Shown: positions 1-5,996, counted from the first letter of the stretch. The stretch is 8,707 nucleotides of DNA from UBA2277 sp035477615 (GCA_035477615.1 DATIKJ010000047.1:1-8707); one strand, 5' to 3'. A program made the numbers and translations. The notes: a model not told the origin generated them from the sequence alone.

Positions 1-172
1 CCTCAACATAAAGTCCGTAGTCTATTCCCTTTTCGGCAGGGTTACGCAAAGTGCGTATGGCATGGTGTCGGCTACTGACGACCATACGCACTGCGTATCA
101 AGAAATTTTCTCGCAGGAGAAAATATTCTGGCTGCCCTGAAAAGGCGTGTAGACGGCAGGACATATTGAGGG
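1..172. ncRNA. Branched structured RNA or palindromic element, class unknown
   Basis: No reading frame is supported here, but the sequence folds into a nested branched structure. Outer pairings are 1-6 with 166-171, 13-16 with 159-162, 20-24 with 150-154, and 28-34 plus 38-41 with 139-145 plus 135-138. Inside sit two hairpins. The first pairs 50-60 with 82-92 (11 perfect pairs), is extended by 43-47 with 93-97, and has an inner stem 67-71/75-79. The second pairs 105-112 with 117-124 (8 perfect pairs, four-base loop). I do not recognise RNase P RNA, tmRNA, 6S, SRP RNA or a known riboswitch. The near-inverted ends (cctcaa / ttgagg) would also fit a small mobile palindromic element. The promoter of the next gene lies downstream of it, so it is probably not that gene's leader. 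Strand is uncertain and the element may begin upstream of the window. Confidence 0.45.
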
Positions 173-195
173 AAACATACAAAATATCTCTTCAT

Positions 196-224
196 TTTAC
201 TTAATTCTCCAACTCCGATATACT
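196..224 (+). promoter_or_regulatory. Probable promoter for the 233-775 gene
   Basis: A -10 box TATACT at 219-224 is preceded, with 17 bp spacing, by a weak -35-like TTTACT at 196-201. Transcription would begin at about 231, almost on the GTG start codon at 233, so the message would be leaderless. The -10 is convincing; the -35 is poor. Confidence 0.4.
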
Positions 225-232
225 ATTACATA

Positions 233-775
233 GTGATTATCGAGTTTCAAAACACCATCGAGCCTAAAAACCATTCCACAATGGCCATGGCTATCGTGAT
301 CACCGCTTGTGCCCTTTTCTTCATCCCCACAACTCTCATTGTCCTTGGTTACTACTCTAGCCAACCAACAGGCACCCTTATATCCCCTTTACCTCAAGGC
401 ACACTTAGTAAACAAACCACCCCTACTCCCACCCAAGCCCAAGCCATAGTACCTTCTGTCACTCCCACTATTGTCCCTGATAACCAGCCCATCATTGCTG
501 ATGCCAACACTGCCACCGATGCCGCCAACACCGAAGTTGCTTCTGCTGTCAACAGTAACATCATCGATAAAACTGCCAGTATCGAAGCCAATACCAAAGA
601 AACCATCGTTAAAGACGCTGCTGTTCAAGAAAACTCCCAGATCTACCTCTCTCCTCGCCCCGGAGACAAAGCCATCTACTCCTTAAGGTCCAAAACCGCC
701 GGTCAGTTTACAATCGTCGTCAGTGATGCCTCTGATACCCTTCGATACATTGACTACTCTATCGTCAATCCCTAA
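233..775 (+). CDS. Single-pass membrane-anchored protein, Pro/Thr-rich, function unknown
   Basis: 180 residues. A short polar N-terminus is followed by one hydrophobic segment at about residues 18-42, then a Pro/Thr/Ser-rich linker (about 44-80) and an Ala/Thr/Asn-rich stretch. The C-terminal part (about 137-180) looks beta-prone. This layout fits a protein tethered in the membrane with its C-terminus outside. No family is recognised. I chose the GTG start because a -10 box ends 8 nt before it; ATG codon 17 (position 281) is an alternative that would begin directly at the hydrophobic segment. Neither start has a Shine-Dalgarno site. The stop lies 9 nt before the O-antigen-ligase-like gene, so the two are probably co-transcribed, and both carry Pro/Thr-rich low-complexity stretches. 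It may be an accessory of surface glycan assembly, but that is inferred only from position. Confidence 0.75.
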   Translation: MIIEFQNTIEPKNHSTMAMAIVITACALFFIPTTLIVLGYYSSQPTGTLISPLPQGTLSKQTTPTPTQAQAIVPSVTPTIVPDNQPIIADANTATDAANTEVASAVNSNIIDKTASIEANTKETIVKDAAVQENSQIYLSPRPGDKAIYSLRSKTAGQFTIVVSDASDTLRYIDYSIVNP

Positions 776-784
776 AATGTCTTT

Positions 785-2776
785 ATGCGCCAAGCACTAG
801 ACAAAATTTCCACCAAAATACTAAGGATCGTTCCTCTTCTACTTGGCCTGGTTACTCCGCTTTTTTTTCTCCCTTTCACCGCCGATTATTTTGCCTTCAA
901 TAAATATTTTCTCATTGCTATCCTTGGTACCATTTCCTTAATTGCCTGGTGTATCCGAAACCTTACCCGCGGTAAACTCCACTTCACTAGCTCACCAGCA
1001 CTACTTCCTTTGATAATCCTTGTCATCGCCAATATTGTTTCTTCTGTCTGGCTCAGCCCCACTCAACACGTAAGTCTATTTGGCCAAACATCCCTCTTTT
1101 TCTTCCTGGCGATCATTTTTATCACCGTTACTTCCTCCCAAAAAAATTATTTTGCCGTAATCTCTGGTATCTACGGTCTAATTATCTCCGCTTCTCTTTT
1201 AAGTCTTTTTACTGTCCTTCACTACTTCAGTATTATTGGTATGATCTTTTCTTCCGTAGAAATCACTAATCGTTTCTTTAATCCAACAGGTAGTATTCTC
1301 CCCGCAATATCCTTCACCATTCCCCTTCTTGTGGCCACCACATTCTTCACCATCGAAGTTAAAAACTGGATTACAAAATCTGTCCTCTTTGGTTCCGTTC
1401 TTTTGATGATCGTCGGCACCATCATCAACATCAGTTTGATTCTCCCTCAAAATGGTCAGCCTGTCATCACTATCCTTCCCCTAAATGCTGGCTGGTCTAT
1501 CGCCGTTGACACCATGAAAACCTGGCAGACAGCCATCCTAGGTACCGGACCAGAAACCTATCTCACCGCCTTTACTCGTCTCCGTCCAGGCTATCTTAAC
1601 CTCGACAACAATATCTGGAATATCCGTTTCTCCGAGTCCAGTAATTTTATTTTTACGCTTCTTACCACTACCGGCATTATTGGTACTCTCTCTTTTCTTC
1701 TTGCTTTCCTTCGACCCCTAGTTGTTTCGATAAGAAACCGAGACAACTCCGAAGAAAACAACTCTCTCAAATTTATTTTAATCGCTCTTTCATTCACCCT
1801 TCTTTCGTTTTTCCTCATCCCTACAGGTATTGTTTCGCTTGCTCTAGGAACCGTCCTTCTTATTTCTCTTACCATCAAACAAAAACTCCAGGGTCTCAAA
1901 CACACCAAAGACATCACTCTTAATCTCTCCGCTGACTCTCCCGCTTCACCTCCATACCACGACCTCCCAGAAACTCTAAACACCTCAGTCTCCACTTCTT
2001 TCCTTCCTTGGCTTATGACTGTTATTTCTGTCGCTTTACTTGCTTCTTTCTGGTTCTTCGCTGGCCAAATGTACCTTGCCTCCATTTCCTACAAACAAGC
2101 GACCAGTCTCGTCCAAAACGATCCATACAGCTCTTTTATGAAGTTCCAAAAGGCCGCTCAAGTTGATATATACAATCCCTACTATCCCCAAAAACTATCT
2201 CAGATATATCTTGTTATCGCCGAAACCTACCTCAGTAAAGAAAATATTACCGATGAAGAAAAAAAGACCGGTACAGAATTCGCCCAACGTGCTATTGACG
2301 CCGGTAAAATCTCTGCCAAGCTTGACCCTTTCAATGTTACCGCTTGGGAAAATCTCTTTAATGTCTATCGCTCTCTTATTCCCTATGCCGAAGGTTCAAC
2401 TGACATGGCAGTCTCTCATGGTCTTCAAGCCGCTACTGTTGACCGTACCAACCCAGCCATCTACCTACAGCTTGGTACTCTCTTCTACAACCTTGGTGAC
2501 GCTGACCAGGCTATCAAATTCATCGATCGTGCAAACGAACTAAAACAAAACTGGGATCTACCTTACTTCAATCTCTCTACTATCTACAAAGCCAAGAAAG
2601 ACTACATCAAGGCACTCCAGTATGCCAAGGCCGGTCTCCAGTACACCGACCCTAAGTCTGACAATCTCACTACCATTCAAGAAGAAATCAAGGCCCTAGA
2701 AAAACTTGCACCCACTTCTACTCCTACCCCAACACCCACTCCCGAAGCAGTCAATTCTGCCACACCTCAACAATAA
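785..2776 (+). CDS. O-antigen ligase/polymerase-like membrane protein with C-terminal TPRs
   Basis: 663 residues. The first 430 or so residues form about ten hydrophobic membrane segments. A soluble loop at about 253-285 reads GTGPETYLTAF, then RLRPG and WNIRFSESSN, followed by a TM segment containing TTTGIIG. This G-x-G-P ... R-P ... S-S-N pattern is typical of Wzy/WaaL (O-antigen ligase) family proteins, which join lipid-linked glycans at the outer face of the membrane. After the last TM (about 412-432) comes a helical region with TPR-like repeats, clearest at about 555-588 (LGTLFYNLGDADQAI) and 589-623. The protein ends in a Thr-Pro dipeptide run. Ligase plus TPR is a known architecture for this family. 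Whether it ligates or polymerises glycan, or glycosylates protein, cannot be told. ATG 785 is chosen over ATG 777, which is in another frame. There is no Shine-Dalgarno site; translation may be coupled to the gene 9 nt upstream. Confidence 0.85.
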   Translation: MRQALDKISTKILRIVPLLLGLVTPLFFLPFTADYFAFNKYFLIAILGTISLIAWCIRNLTRGKLHFTSSPALLPLIILVIANIVSSVWLSPTQHVSLFGQTSLFFFLAIIFITVTSSQKNYFAVISGIYGLIISASLLSLFTVLHYFSIIGMIFSSVEITNRFFNPTGSILPAISFTIPLLVATTFFTIEVKNWITKSVLFGSVLLMIVGTIINISLILPQNGQPVITILPLNAGWSIAVDTMKTWQTAILGTGPETYLTAFTRLRPGYLNLDNNIWNIRFSESSNFIFTLLTTTGIIGTLSFLLAFLRPLVVSIRNRDNSEENNSLKFILIALSFTLLSFFLIPTGIVSLALGTVLLISLTIKQKLQGLKHTKDITLNLSADSPASPPYHDLPETLNTSVSTSFLPWLMTVISVALLASFWFFAGQMYLASISYKQATSLVQNDPYSSFMKFQKAAQVDIYNPYYPQKLSQIYLVIAETYLSKENITDEEKKTGTEFAQRAIDAGKISAKLDPFNVTAWENLFNVYRSLIPYAEGSTDMAVSHGLQAATVDRTNPAIYLQLGTLFYNLGDADQAIKFIDRANELKQNWDLPYFNLSTIYKAKKDYIKALQYAKAGLQYTDPKSDNLTTIQEEIKALEKLAPTSTPTPTPTPEAVNSATPQQ

Positions 2777-2795
2777 CCCAAAGATATAAATACCA

Positions 2796-2819
2796 AAATA
2801 CCGCTTAAAAGCGGTATTT
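2796..2819. terminator. Perfect inverted repeat between convergent transcripts, possible bidirectional terminator
   Basis: Nine perfect pairs (2796-2804 with 2811-2819) enclose a six-base loop. It lies 20 bp after the stop of the ligase-like gene and just beyond the 3' end of the minus-strand tRNA-Ala. It can therefore serve both transcripts. The T-runs are short on both sides, so efficiency is uncertain. Confidence 0.5.
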
Positions 2820-2824
2820 GTATG

Positions 2825-2898
2825 TGGACCCTATCGGACTCGAACCGACCACCTTTCGCATGCCATGCGAACGCTCTAACCAGATGAGCTAAGGGCCC
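2825..2898 (-). tRNA. tRNA-Ala (anticodon GGC)
   Basis: On the minus strand a complete cloverleaf forms. The acceptor stem GGGCCCT pairs with AGGGTCC and includes the G3-U70 wobble, the alanine identity element. The anticodon stem TTCGC/GCGAA encloses loop ATGGCAT, giving anticodon GGC, which reads GCC codons. The T-arm contains the canonical GGTTCGAGTCC. The discriminator base is A73. CCA is not encoded (the genome continues CAT), so a CCA-adding enzyme is needed. It is divergent from the neighbouring tRNA-Ala (CGC). Confidence 0.95.
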
Positions 2899-2946
2899 AT
2901 AACCAACCTAAATATTTTATCATAGCTAAGGTAAAATATACCTAAC

Positions 2947-3017
2947 GGGCCTGTAGTACAACGGTAGAACATGGCATTCGCATTGCCAAGATGGGGGTTC
3001 AATTCCCCCCAGGTCCA
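2947..3017 (+). tRNA. tRNA-Ala (anticodon CGC)
   Basis: Acceptor stem GGGCCTG (2947-2953) pairs with CAGGTCC (3010-3016) and has the alanine-type G3-U70 wobble; A73 is at 3017. Anticodon stem TGGCA/TGCCA (2972-2976, 2984-2988) encloses loop TTCGCAT, giving CGC, which reads GCG. The T-arm is GGGGG/CCCCC around TTCAATT. The D-stem GTAC/GAAC has one A-A mismatch, and the D-arm resembles those of glycine tRNAs. CCA is not encoded. The last 20 bases of the gene plus 2 bp are repeated exactly at 3140-3161. Confidence 0.88.
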
Positions 3018-3019
3018 CA
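2998..3019 (+). repeat. 22-bp direct repeat, copy 1 (tRNA-Ala 3' end)
   Basis: This copy runs from the T-loop through A73 of tRNA-Ala (CGC) plus two bases. The identical 22 bp recur at 3140-3161, a spacing of 142 bp. The flanking bases differ on both sides. Duplicated tRNA 3' ends are typical of att sites left by site-specific integration. Confidence 0.9.
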
Positions 3020-3161
3020 TAAATCAATCATGCCCTTGTGGCAGGATTGAATTAATGTCATTTTGGGGAATTGAACCTGACGGAGGTGCAACGGCACCGA
3101 GTCGCGGTCTGAGGTAATTCAGCAGAATTAACCGAAGACTTCAATTCCCCCCAGGTCCACA
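3020..3161 (+). ncRNA. 142-nt insert with predicted three-way-junction RNA fold
   Basis: The stretch has no convincing ORF but strong pairing. An upstream hairpin pairs 3024-3034 with 3040-3050 (one mismatch, loop 3035-3039). A main stem pairs 3065-3075 with 3140-3150 (11 perfect pairs). Inside it are two arms: 3079-3081/3101-3103 plus 3085-3089/3094-3098 with loop AACG, and 3107-3110/3136-3139 plus 3113-3120/3125-3133 with loop AGCA. Each arm has a purine internal loop containing G-A pairs (GGA/GA and GA/GA). Junction linkers are CCT and GCG, and the second arm abuts the main stem, so they could stack coaxially. I do not recognise the class. It may be a functional RNA transcribed downstream of the tRNA, or the body of a tiny mobile element. 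Confidence 0.5.
3140..3161 (+). repeat. 22-bp direct repeat, copy 2 (att-like tRNA end duplicate)
   Basis: Exact copy of 2998-3019, the 3' end of tRNA-Ala (CGC). Its first 11 bases also form the 3' strand of the main stem of the structured insert. It lies 23 bp before the zinc-ribbon gene. Confidence 0.9.
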
Positions 3162-3184
3162 ACATTATTTAAATATAAAAATCA

Positions 3185-3352
3185 ATGCCTGATAAAGTCC
3201 TCATCTGCCAAAACTGCCACAATCCTTTCGTCTACTCCGAATATGAACAAATAAATGACACTAAAGAAAATAAAGCAGAACCAGTCTACTGTGCCATCTG
3301 CAAAAGCATCAAAGCTCAAGAGAAAAAAAGACCTAAGAAACCGTCTCAATAA
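3185..3352 (+). CDS. Small zinc-ribbon protein
   Basis: 55 residues starting MPDKVLICQNC. Two CxxC knuckles, Cys8/Cys11 and Cys36/Cys39, are spaced as in zinc ribbons, with a spacer holding FVYSEYEQ. The C-terminus is Lys/Arg-rich (KKRPKKPSQ), which could contact nucleic acid. It resembles the short zinc-ribbon proteins found singly in many bacterial genomes, whose role is unknown. The ATG has no Shine-Dalgarno site; an A/T-rich TATAAA (3174-3179) ends 5 nt before it, so a leaderless transcript is possible. It stands alone on the plus strand, convergent with the four-gene operon. It could be mistaken for noncoding because of its length, but the cysteine spacing is persuasive. Confidence 0.75.
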   Translation: MPDKVLICQNCHNPFVYSEYEQINDTKENKAEPVYCAICKSIKAQEKKRPKKPSQ

Positions 3353-3370
3353 CAGATCAAGTCTTACCCT

Positions 3371-3967
3371 CTATCGAGTCTCCCAGCTCAAAGGCCTCCT
3401 ATTTTCTTTTTTTGTTAACGGCGTGAAATCTCGAAAACACTTCAATTTACTGACCGTATCCTGATTATCAATTCTCATTTTGCGAAGCAGCTCTGCTTTT
3501 TCTGGCTTCGTATCATAAGTGATAACTTCTTTCCACTCCACAGGATAACTAATCAACGGACGGTTCTCTCTCACTCCAGAAACCACTATAACTTTTATTG
3601 ATACCCCCATTTTTCTCGCCATTGCAATTCTGTGTATCCCATCAACAATAACTGCCTGTCCATCCCAAATCTCAACTACTGGCGGTGCAATTACATAGCC
3701 CTCAGCTTCAACAATTTGATCAAGATTTAAAATATCAATCCCTTTTGTCAATAAATCTTTGTACATTTTTTCAACAAAATCCATATTTGACTTCAGTAGA
3801 TACAGCGCCGATGGATGCAGATCTTCTGGATTACAAACCTCCAAATCTATCGTAGTATCCTGATATATTGGTTCACCATCACCCATCGCTTTTACTCCTC
3901 TAACGACCCTTAACAACTCTTCTTGAGGAGACAACTCTTTCTTTTCGCTTGAATACTCTATTTCCAT
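3371..3967 (-). CDS. ParB/sulfiredoxin-fold domain protein
   Basis: 198 residues. The central region (about 80-130) carries the ParB/Srx signature: APPVVEIWDGQAVIVDGIHR at 94-113, that is, DGIHRI at 109-114 followed by AMARKMG. This corresponds to the G-x-H-R nucleotide-binding loop of ParB N-terminal domains, sulfiredoxin and ParB-like free-serine kinases (SbnI, SerK). No helix-turn-helix DNA-binding domain is apparent, so a partition role is unlikely. The N-terminal 70 residues are helical and charged; the C-terminal 40 are basic. It is the last gene of the operon; its ATG follows directly on the TAA of the HAD gene, suggesting translational coupling. A small-molecule kinase or nucleotide-dependent enzyme is plausible, but the substrate is unknown. 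Confidence 0.7.
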   Translation of the reverse strand: MEIEYSSEKKELSPQEELLRVVRGVKAMGDGEPIYQDTTIDLEVCNPEDLHPSALYLLKSNMDFVEKMYKDLLTKGIDILNLDQIVEAEGYVIAPPVVEIWDGQAVIVDGIHRIAMARKMGVSIKVIVVSGVRENRPLISYPVEWKEVITYDTKPEKAELLRKMRIDNQDTVSKLKCFRDFTPLTKKENRRPLSWETR

Positions 3968-4321
3968 TTATTCAACAACTTTCATCACTTCATCCCAGTT
4001 TGTAAATCTAATCGCCTTATCATCAATATATACATCAGCAGCCGGTTTTACTGCCGTTATTTCGTGATAATGCACTCCTTCAATAAAACCATGATCAAAA
4101 AGCCATTTGTTCATCTTGTTTCTTTCCAAGTTTGGTTCTTCATTCACTAATGGATTCAAGCGTACCGTAAAAATGATTAACCTATACCCTCTAGAAACTA
4201 GTTCCTCCATTTTTTCTTTTGCTCCATCAACTGGATCATCGTAGATACTAGAGTCCATCCAACCTTTACTGTACTTGTGTATTACCCCATCAAAATCAAT
4301 GGCTAACGTTTTTTCTCTCAT
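3968..4321 (-). CDS. Minimal HAD-superfamily hydrolase (phosphatase)
   Basis: 117 residues with all four HAD motifs. Motif I is DFDGV with Asp9 (nucleophile) and Asp11. Motif II is Thr52 in IIFTVR. Motif III is Lys92 in KPAADVY. Motif IV is Asp100-Asp101. There is essentially no cap domain, which is typical of small HAD phosphatases acting on larger or exposed phosphoesters and found in both phage and bacterial genomes. It lies 10 nt downstream of the fused cupin gene and directly abuts the ParB-like gene, so all belong to one operon. The substrate, whether sugar phosphate, nucleotide or polynucleotide end, is undetermined. No Shine-Dalgarno site is obvious before the ATG. Confidence 0.85.
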   Translation of the reverse strand: MREKTLAIDFDGVIHKYSKGWMDSSIYDDPVDGAKEKMEELVSRGYRLIIFTVRLNPLVNEEPNLERNKMNKWLFDHGFIEGVHYHEITAVKPAADVYIDDKAIRFTNWDEVMKVVE

Positions 4322-4331
4322 ATCATCTTAA

Positions 4332-5375
4332 TTATTTGTTATTTTTTATCTTATCCGTAAACTCTATAAAAGTTGCCGAAGTCATGTCTCTTTCTGATCT
4401 TATGATATCCTTCTCTGGTACATAGGAAGTCCAGGGAATCGCCAAGTCTTTATCCATCGGGTTAACTGCATATGTTGCGGTTGCTGGAGTCCACAAATCG
4501 TCTACCACATAGGTGTAATCCAACTTATCTGATAGTGTTAAAACAGAATTGGCAATCCCCGGCTCGATAAACATCGCTCCACCCTTAATTTCCTGGCCAT
4601 CTTTGGTTGTTCCAAATCCCAAATACTCAGTGTGCATTTTTCCAAAAGTGGCTGAGTTCTGTCTACAGTCCAAAAATGTACAAATAGCTAAACCTGTCGT
4701 AACCGTTACCAACTTTGCCCATGGCTCCACATGCAGTCCACGCAAAGTACCATACCGGGAAAATGAATGATTTACTTGTTTGCCGACAAAGTCATACCCT
4801 GTCATAATCTCAATTTCTGGAAAACGCACTACTTCTCGAAAACTACCCCGATCATCCCCTCTGACTTGAGATAAAATGTGGAATAAACCACTAATCTCAG
4901 TTTCCTTAACCGCAGCCGTAAATTTAGTTCTGTTCTCATTTTTTGTCTGCGCAATCTTCGAAACTAAGTCATTTAAAAACTCCATTCCTTCTTTACTAAT
5001 CTTTCTCTCTTTCATCTCTATTGCCACTTGCTTTAGCTCATCAATTATCCAGTCTGGAGTGTATCCCAAACTCAAGTTATCTCCTTTTCCCCCACTCCTA
5101 CCACTTACAGTTCTCTCAAACATCAATTTTTCCTCACCATCAATACTTAAAACCATTAATTTCCAAAACTGCATCGATCTTCTTTCATCAATCCGTAAAT
5201 TCCAAGGCAGTATTCCAGCTACCGGTGTGTCTTCATAATCGGCCTTCTCTAAAGTGATCAATACTTGTCTGATCTTGCCATAACGCATGTCACAGTACCC
5301 TCTCCTAAACCAATAGCGACCATCTGCTGACATCTGAGCAACTTCGTAACTAGCATCATTGAATATCTTTGTCAT
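4332..5375 (-). CDS. RmlC-like cupin fused to an unrecognised N-terminal domain
   Basis: 347 residues. Residues about 163-330 match the dTDP-4-dehydrorhamnose 3,5-epimerase (RmlC) cupin fold: RGDDRGSF at 172-179, GTLRGLH at 209-215 (His215 equivalent to the catalytic base, Arg212 substrate-binding), AK at 220-221, then FIEPGIANSVLTLSD. By eye, the position of the RmlC catalytic tyrosine reads DDLW, so the Tyr appears lost. That suggests a different reaction, or binding without full epimerisation. Residues 1-160 are unlike RmlC: a beta-rich part with YWFRRGYCDMRYG and LPWNLRIDERRSMQFWKL, then a Lys/Glu-rich helical stretch; I do not recognise it. RmlC alone is about 180 residues, so this is a true fusion. 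It starts 3 nt after the other RmlC-like gene, implying that the two may form a hetero-complex. Confidence 0.75.
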   Translation of the reverse strand: MTKIFNDASYEVAQMSADGRYWFRRGYCDMRYGKIRQVLITLEKADYEDTPVAGILPWNLRIDERRSMQFWKLMVLSIDGEEKLMFERTVSGRSGGKGDNLSLGYTPDWIIDELKQVAIEMKERKISKEGMEFLNDLVSKIAQTKNENRTKFTAAVKETEISGLFHILSQVRGDDRGSFREVVRFPEIEIMTGYDFVGKQVNHSFSRYGTLRGLHVEPWAKLVTVTTGLAICTFLDCRQNSATFGKMHTEYLGFGTTKDGQEIKGGAMFIEPGIANSVLTLSDKLDYTYVVDDLWTPATATYAVNPMDKDLAIPWTSYVPEKDIIRSERDMTSATFIEFTDKIKNNK

Positions 5376-5378
5376 CTT

Positions 5379-5951
5379 TTAAAGTGTTTGTAAAAACTCA
5401 TCTAACTTGACTATCTTGCTTTCTTTCTCAGATAGCTGTGGTTTTACTCCCTCTGGCCACTCAACCTTTAGTTTTGGATCAAACATATCCAATGTCAAAA
5501 GCGAGTCAAAACGATTGAAAGGTCTATCTGCAGCAGAGTAGTACAAACAATCATCTGTTAAGGACGCCAAAGCTACCAACACACCCTCAGGTACCAATAT
5601 GGTGTTTCCCCAGGCTTTTTCACCTTCGCCCAAATATATACCCAAAGATTTACCCTGATCATCTCCTAGCCTCATATTTACCAAAACCACGAAAGCCAAT
5701 CCTCTAGCCACAGTAAGACTCTTAGCTCTTCCTTCCAAGTGACCGCCTCGAATAATCCCTTTTGGAGCCTCAAACATATGAATACTTTTAGGCTCAAAAC
5801 GATAACCTAAAAAATAAGTCAGCTCGGAAAAGTCAATCGGCTCAGACATCCAACCCTCATCACCTGAGTACTTCTTTGACTTCACCAAAACTACTCCATC
5901 AATAGCTAGCTTCTTATAATCTCGAGGTCCAACAAAGTTATTTTCTTCCAC
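5379..5951 (-). CDS. RmlC-like cupin (dTDP-4-dehydrorhamnose 3,5-epimerase family)
   Basis: 190 residues from GTG 5951. The cupin core contains IIRGGHLEGRAKSLTV, equivalent to the RmlC RGLHYQ...KLV block (His catalytic base, Arg and Lys present), then VVLVNMR, ILVPEG and a C-terminal FDPKLKVEWPEG that matches the family's closing W-DP-x-x-x-x-WP element. The catalytic tyrosine region (usually T-D/N-Y-Y) reads AADRPF, so the acid Tyr seems absent. Length agrees with single-domain RmlC. TTG 5957 is an alternative start, but it falls too close to the -10 box at 5959-5964; GTG 5951 fits a leaderless transcript. First gene of the operon. Genuine rhamnose synthesis is unlikely from this window alone, as RmlA, RmlB and RmlD are absent. 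Confidence 0.75.
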   Translation of the reverse strand: MEENNFVGPRDYKKLAIDGVVLVKSKKYSGDEGWMSEPIDFSELTYFLGYRFEPKSIHMFEAPKGIIRGGHLEGRAKSLTVARGLAFVVLVNMRLGDDQGKSLGIYLGEGEKAWGNTILVPEGVLVALASLTDDCLYYSAADRPFNRFDSLLTLDMFDPKLKVEWPEGVKPQLSEKESKIVKLDEFLQTL

Positions 5952-5958
5952 AATCAAT

Positions 5959-5964
5959 ATTATA
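5959..5964 (-). promoter_or_regulatory. -10 box of the cupin/HAD/ParB-like operon
   Basis: A perfect TATAAT on the minus strand ends 7 nt before GTG 5951, putting the transcription start on or next to the start codon. No clear -35 is visible. It is divergent from the plus-strand -10 at 5991-5996, 26 bp away. Confidence 0.5.
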
Positions 5965-5990
5965 GCTATTATTTTCCAATTGCCTAGTGA

Positions 5991-5996
5991 TATAAT
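5991..5996 (+). promoter_or_regulatory. -10 box of the 6029-6355 gene
   Basis: A perfect TATAAT lies 32 bp before the TTG start, leaving room for a roughly 25-nt leader containing a Shine-Dalgarno site. No consensus -35 is seen in the A/T-rich sequence upstream. Confidence 0.5.

Noticed and set aside
1..172. Considered RNase P RNA (AAAGTCCG near the start) and c-di-GMP riboswitch (ACGCAAAG).
   Set aside because: The other obligatory motifs of both families (for example ACAGAAA for RNase P) are missing, and the helix order does not fit.
1591..2085. A 164-codon open frame on the minus strand.
   Set aside because: It lies wholly inside the ligase-like gene, antisense to its membrane segments, and its translation is Arg-rich with no recognisable domain. 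Shadow frame.
2981..2992. TTGCCAA at the anticodon arm suggested tRNA-Gly (GCC).
   Set aside because: No 5-bp stem forms around that loop, whereas TGGCA/TGCCA around TTCGCAT is perfect and the acceptor has the alanine G3-U70 pair.
3079..3103. The string GGCACCGAGTCG resembles the 3' hairpin of the SpCas9 tracrRNA.
   Set aside because: There is no CRISPR repeat, cas gene or anti-repeat nearby, and here the bases pair in a different arrangement (GGTGC/GCACC). Chance likeness.
3107..3139. CTGAGG ... CCGAAG within the three-way junction looked like a hammerhead ribozyme core.
   Set aside because: The required CUGANGA box is broken (U in place of the last A) and GAAA is GAAG; the junction geometry also differs.
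3255..3464. A 69-codon plus-strand frame.
   Set aside because: It overlaps the zinc-ribbon gene in another frame and runs antisense into the ParB-like gene; its product is Lys/Ser-rich and featureless.
3371..3967. The ParB-like protein as a chromosome-partition protein.
   Set aside because: No helix-turn-helix or dimerisation domain, no ParA neighbour and no parS-like repeats are visible.
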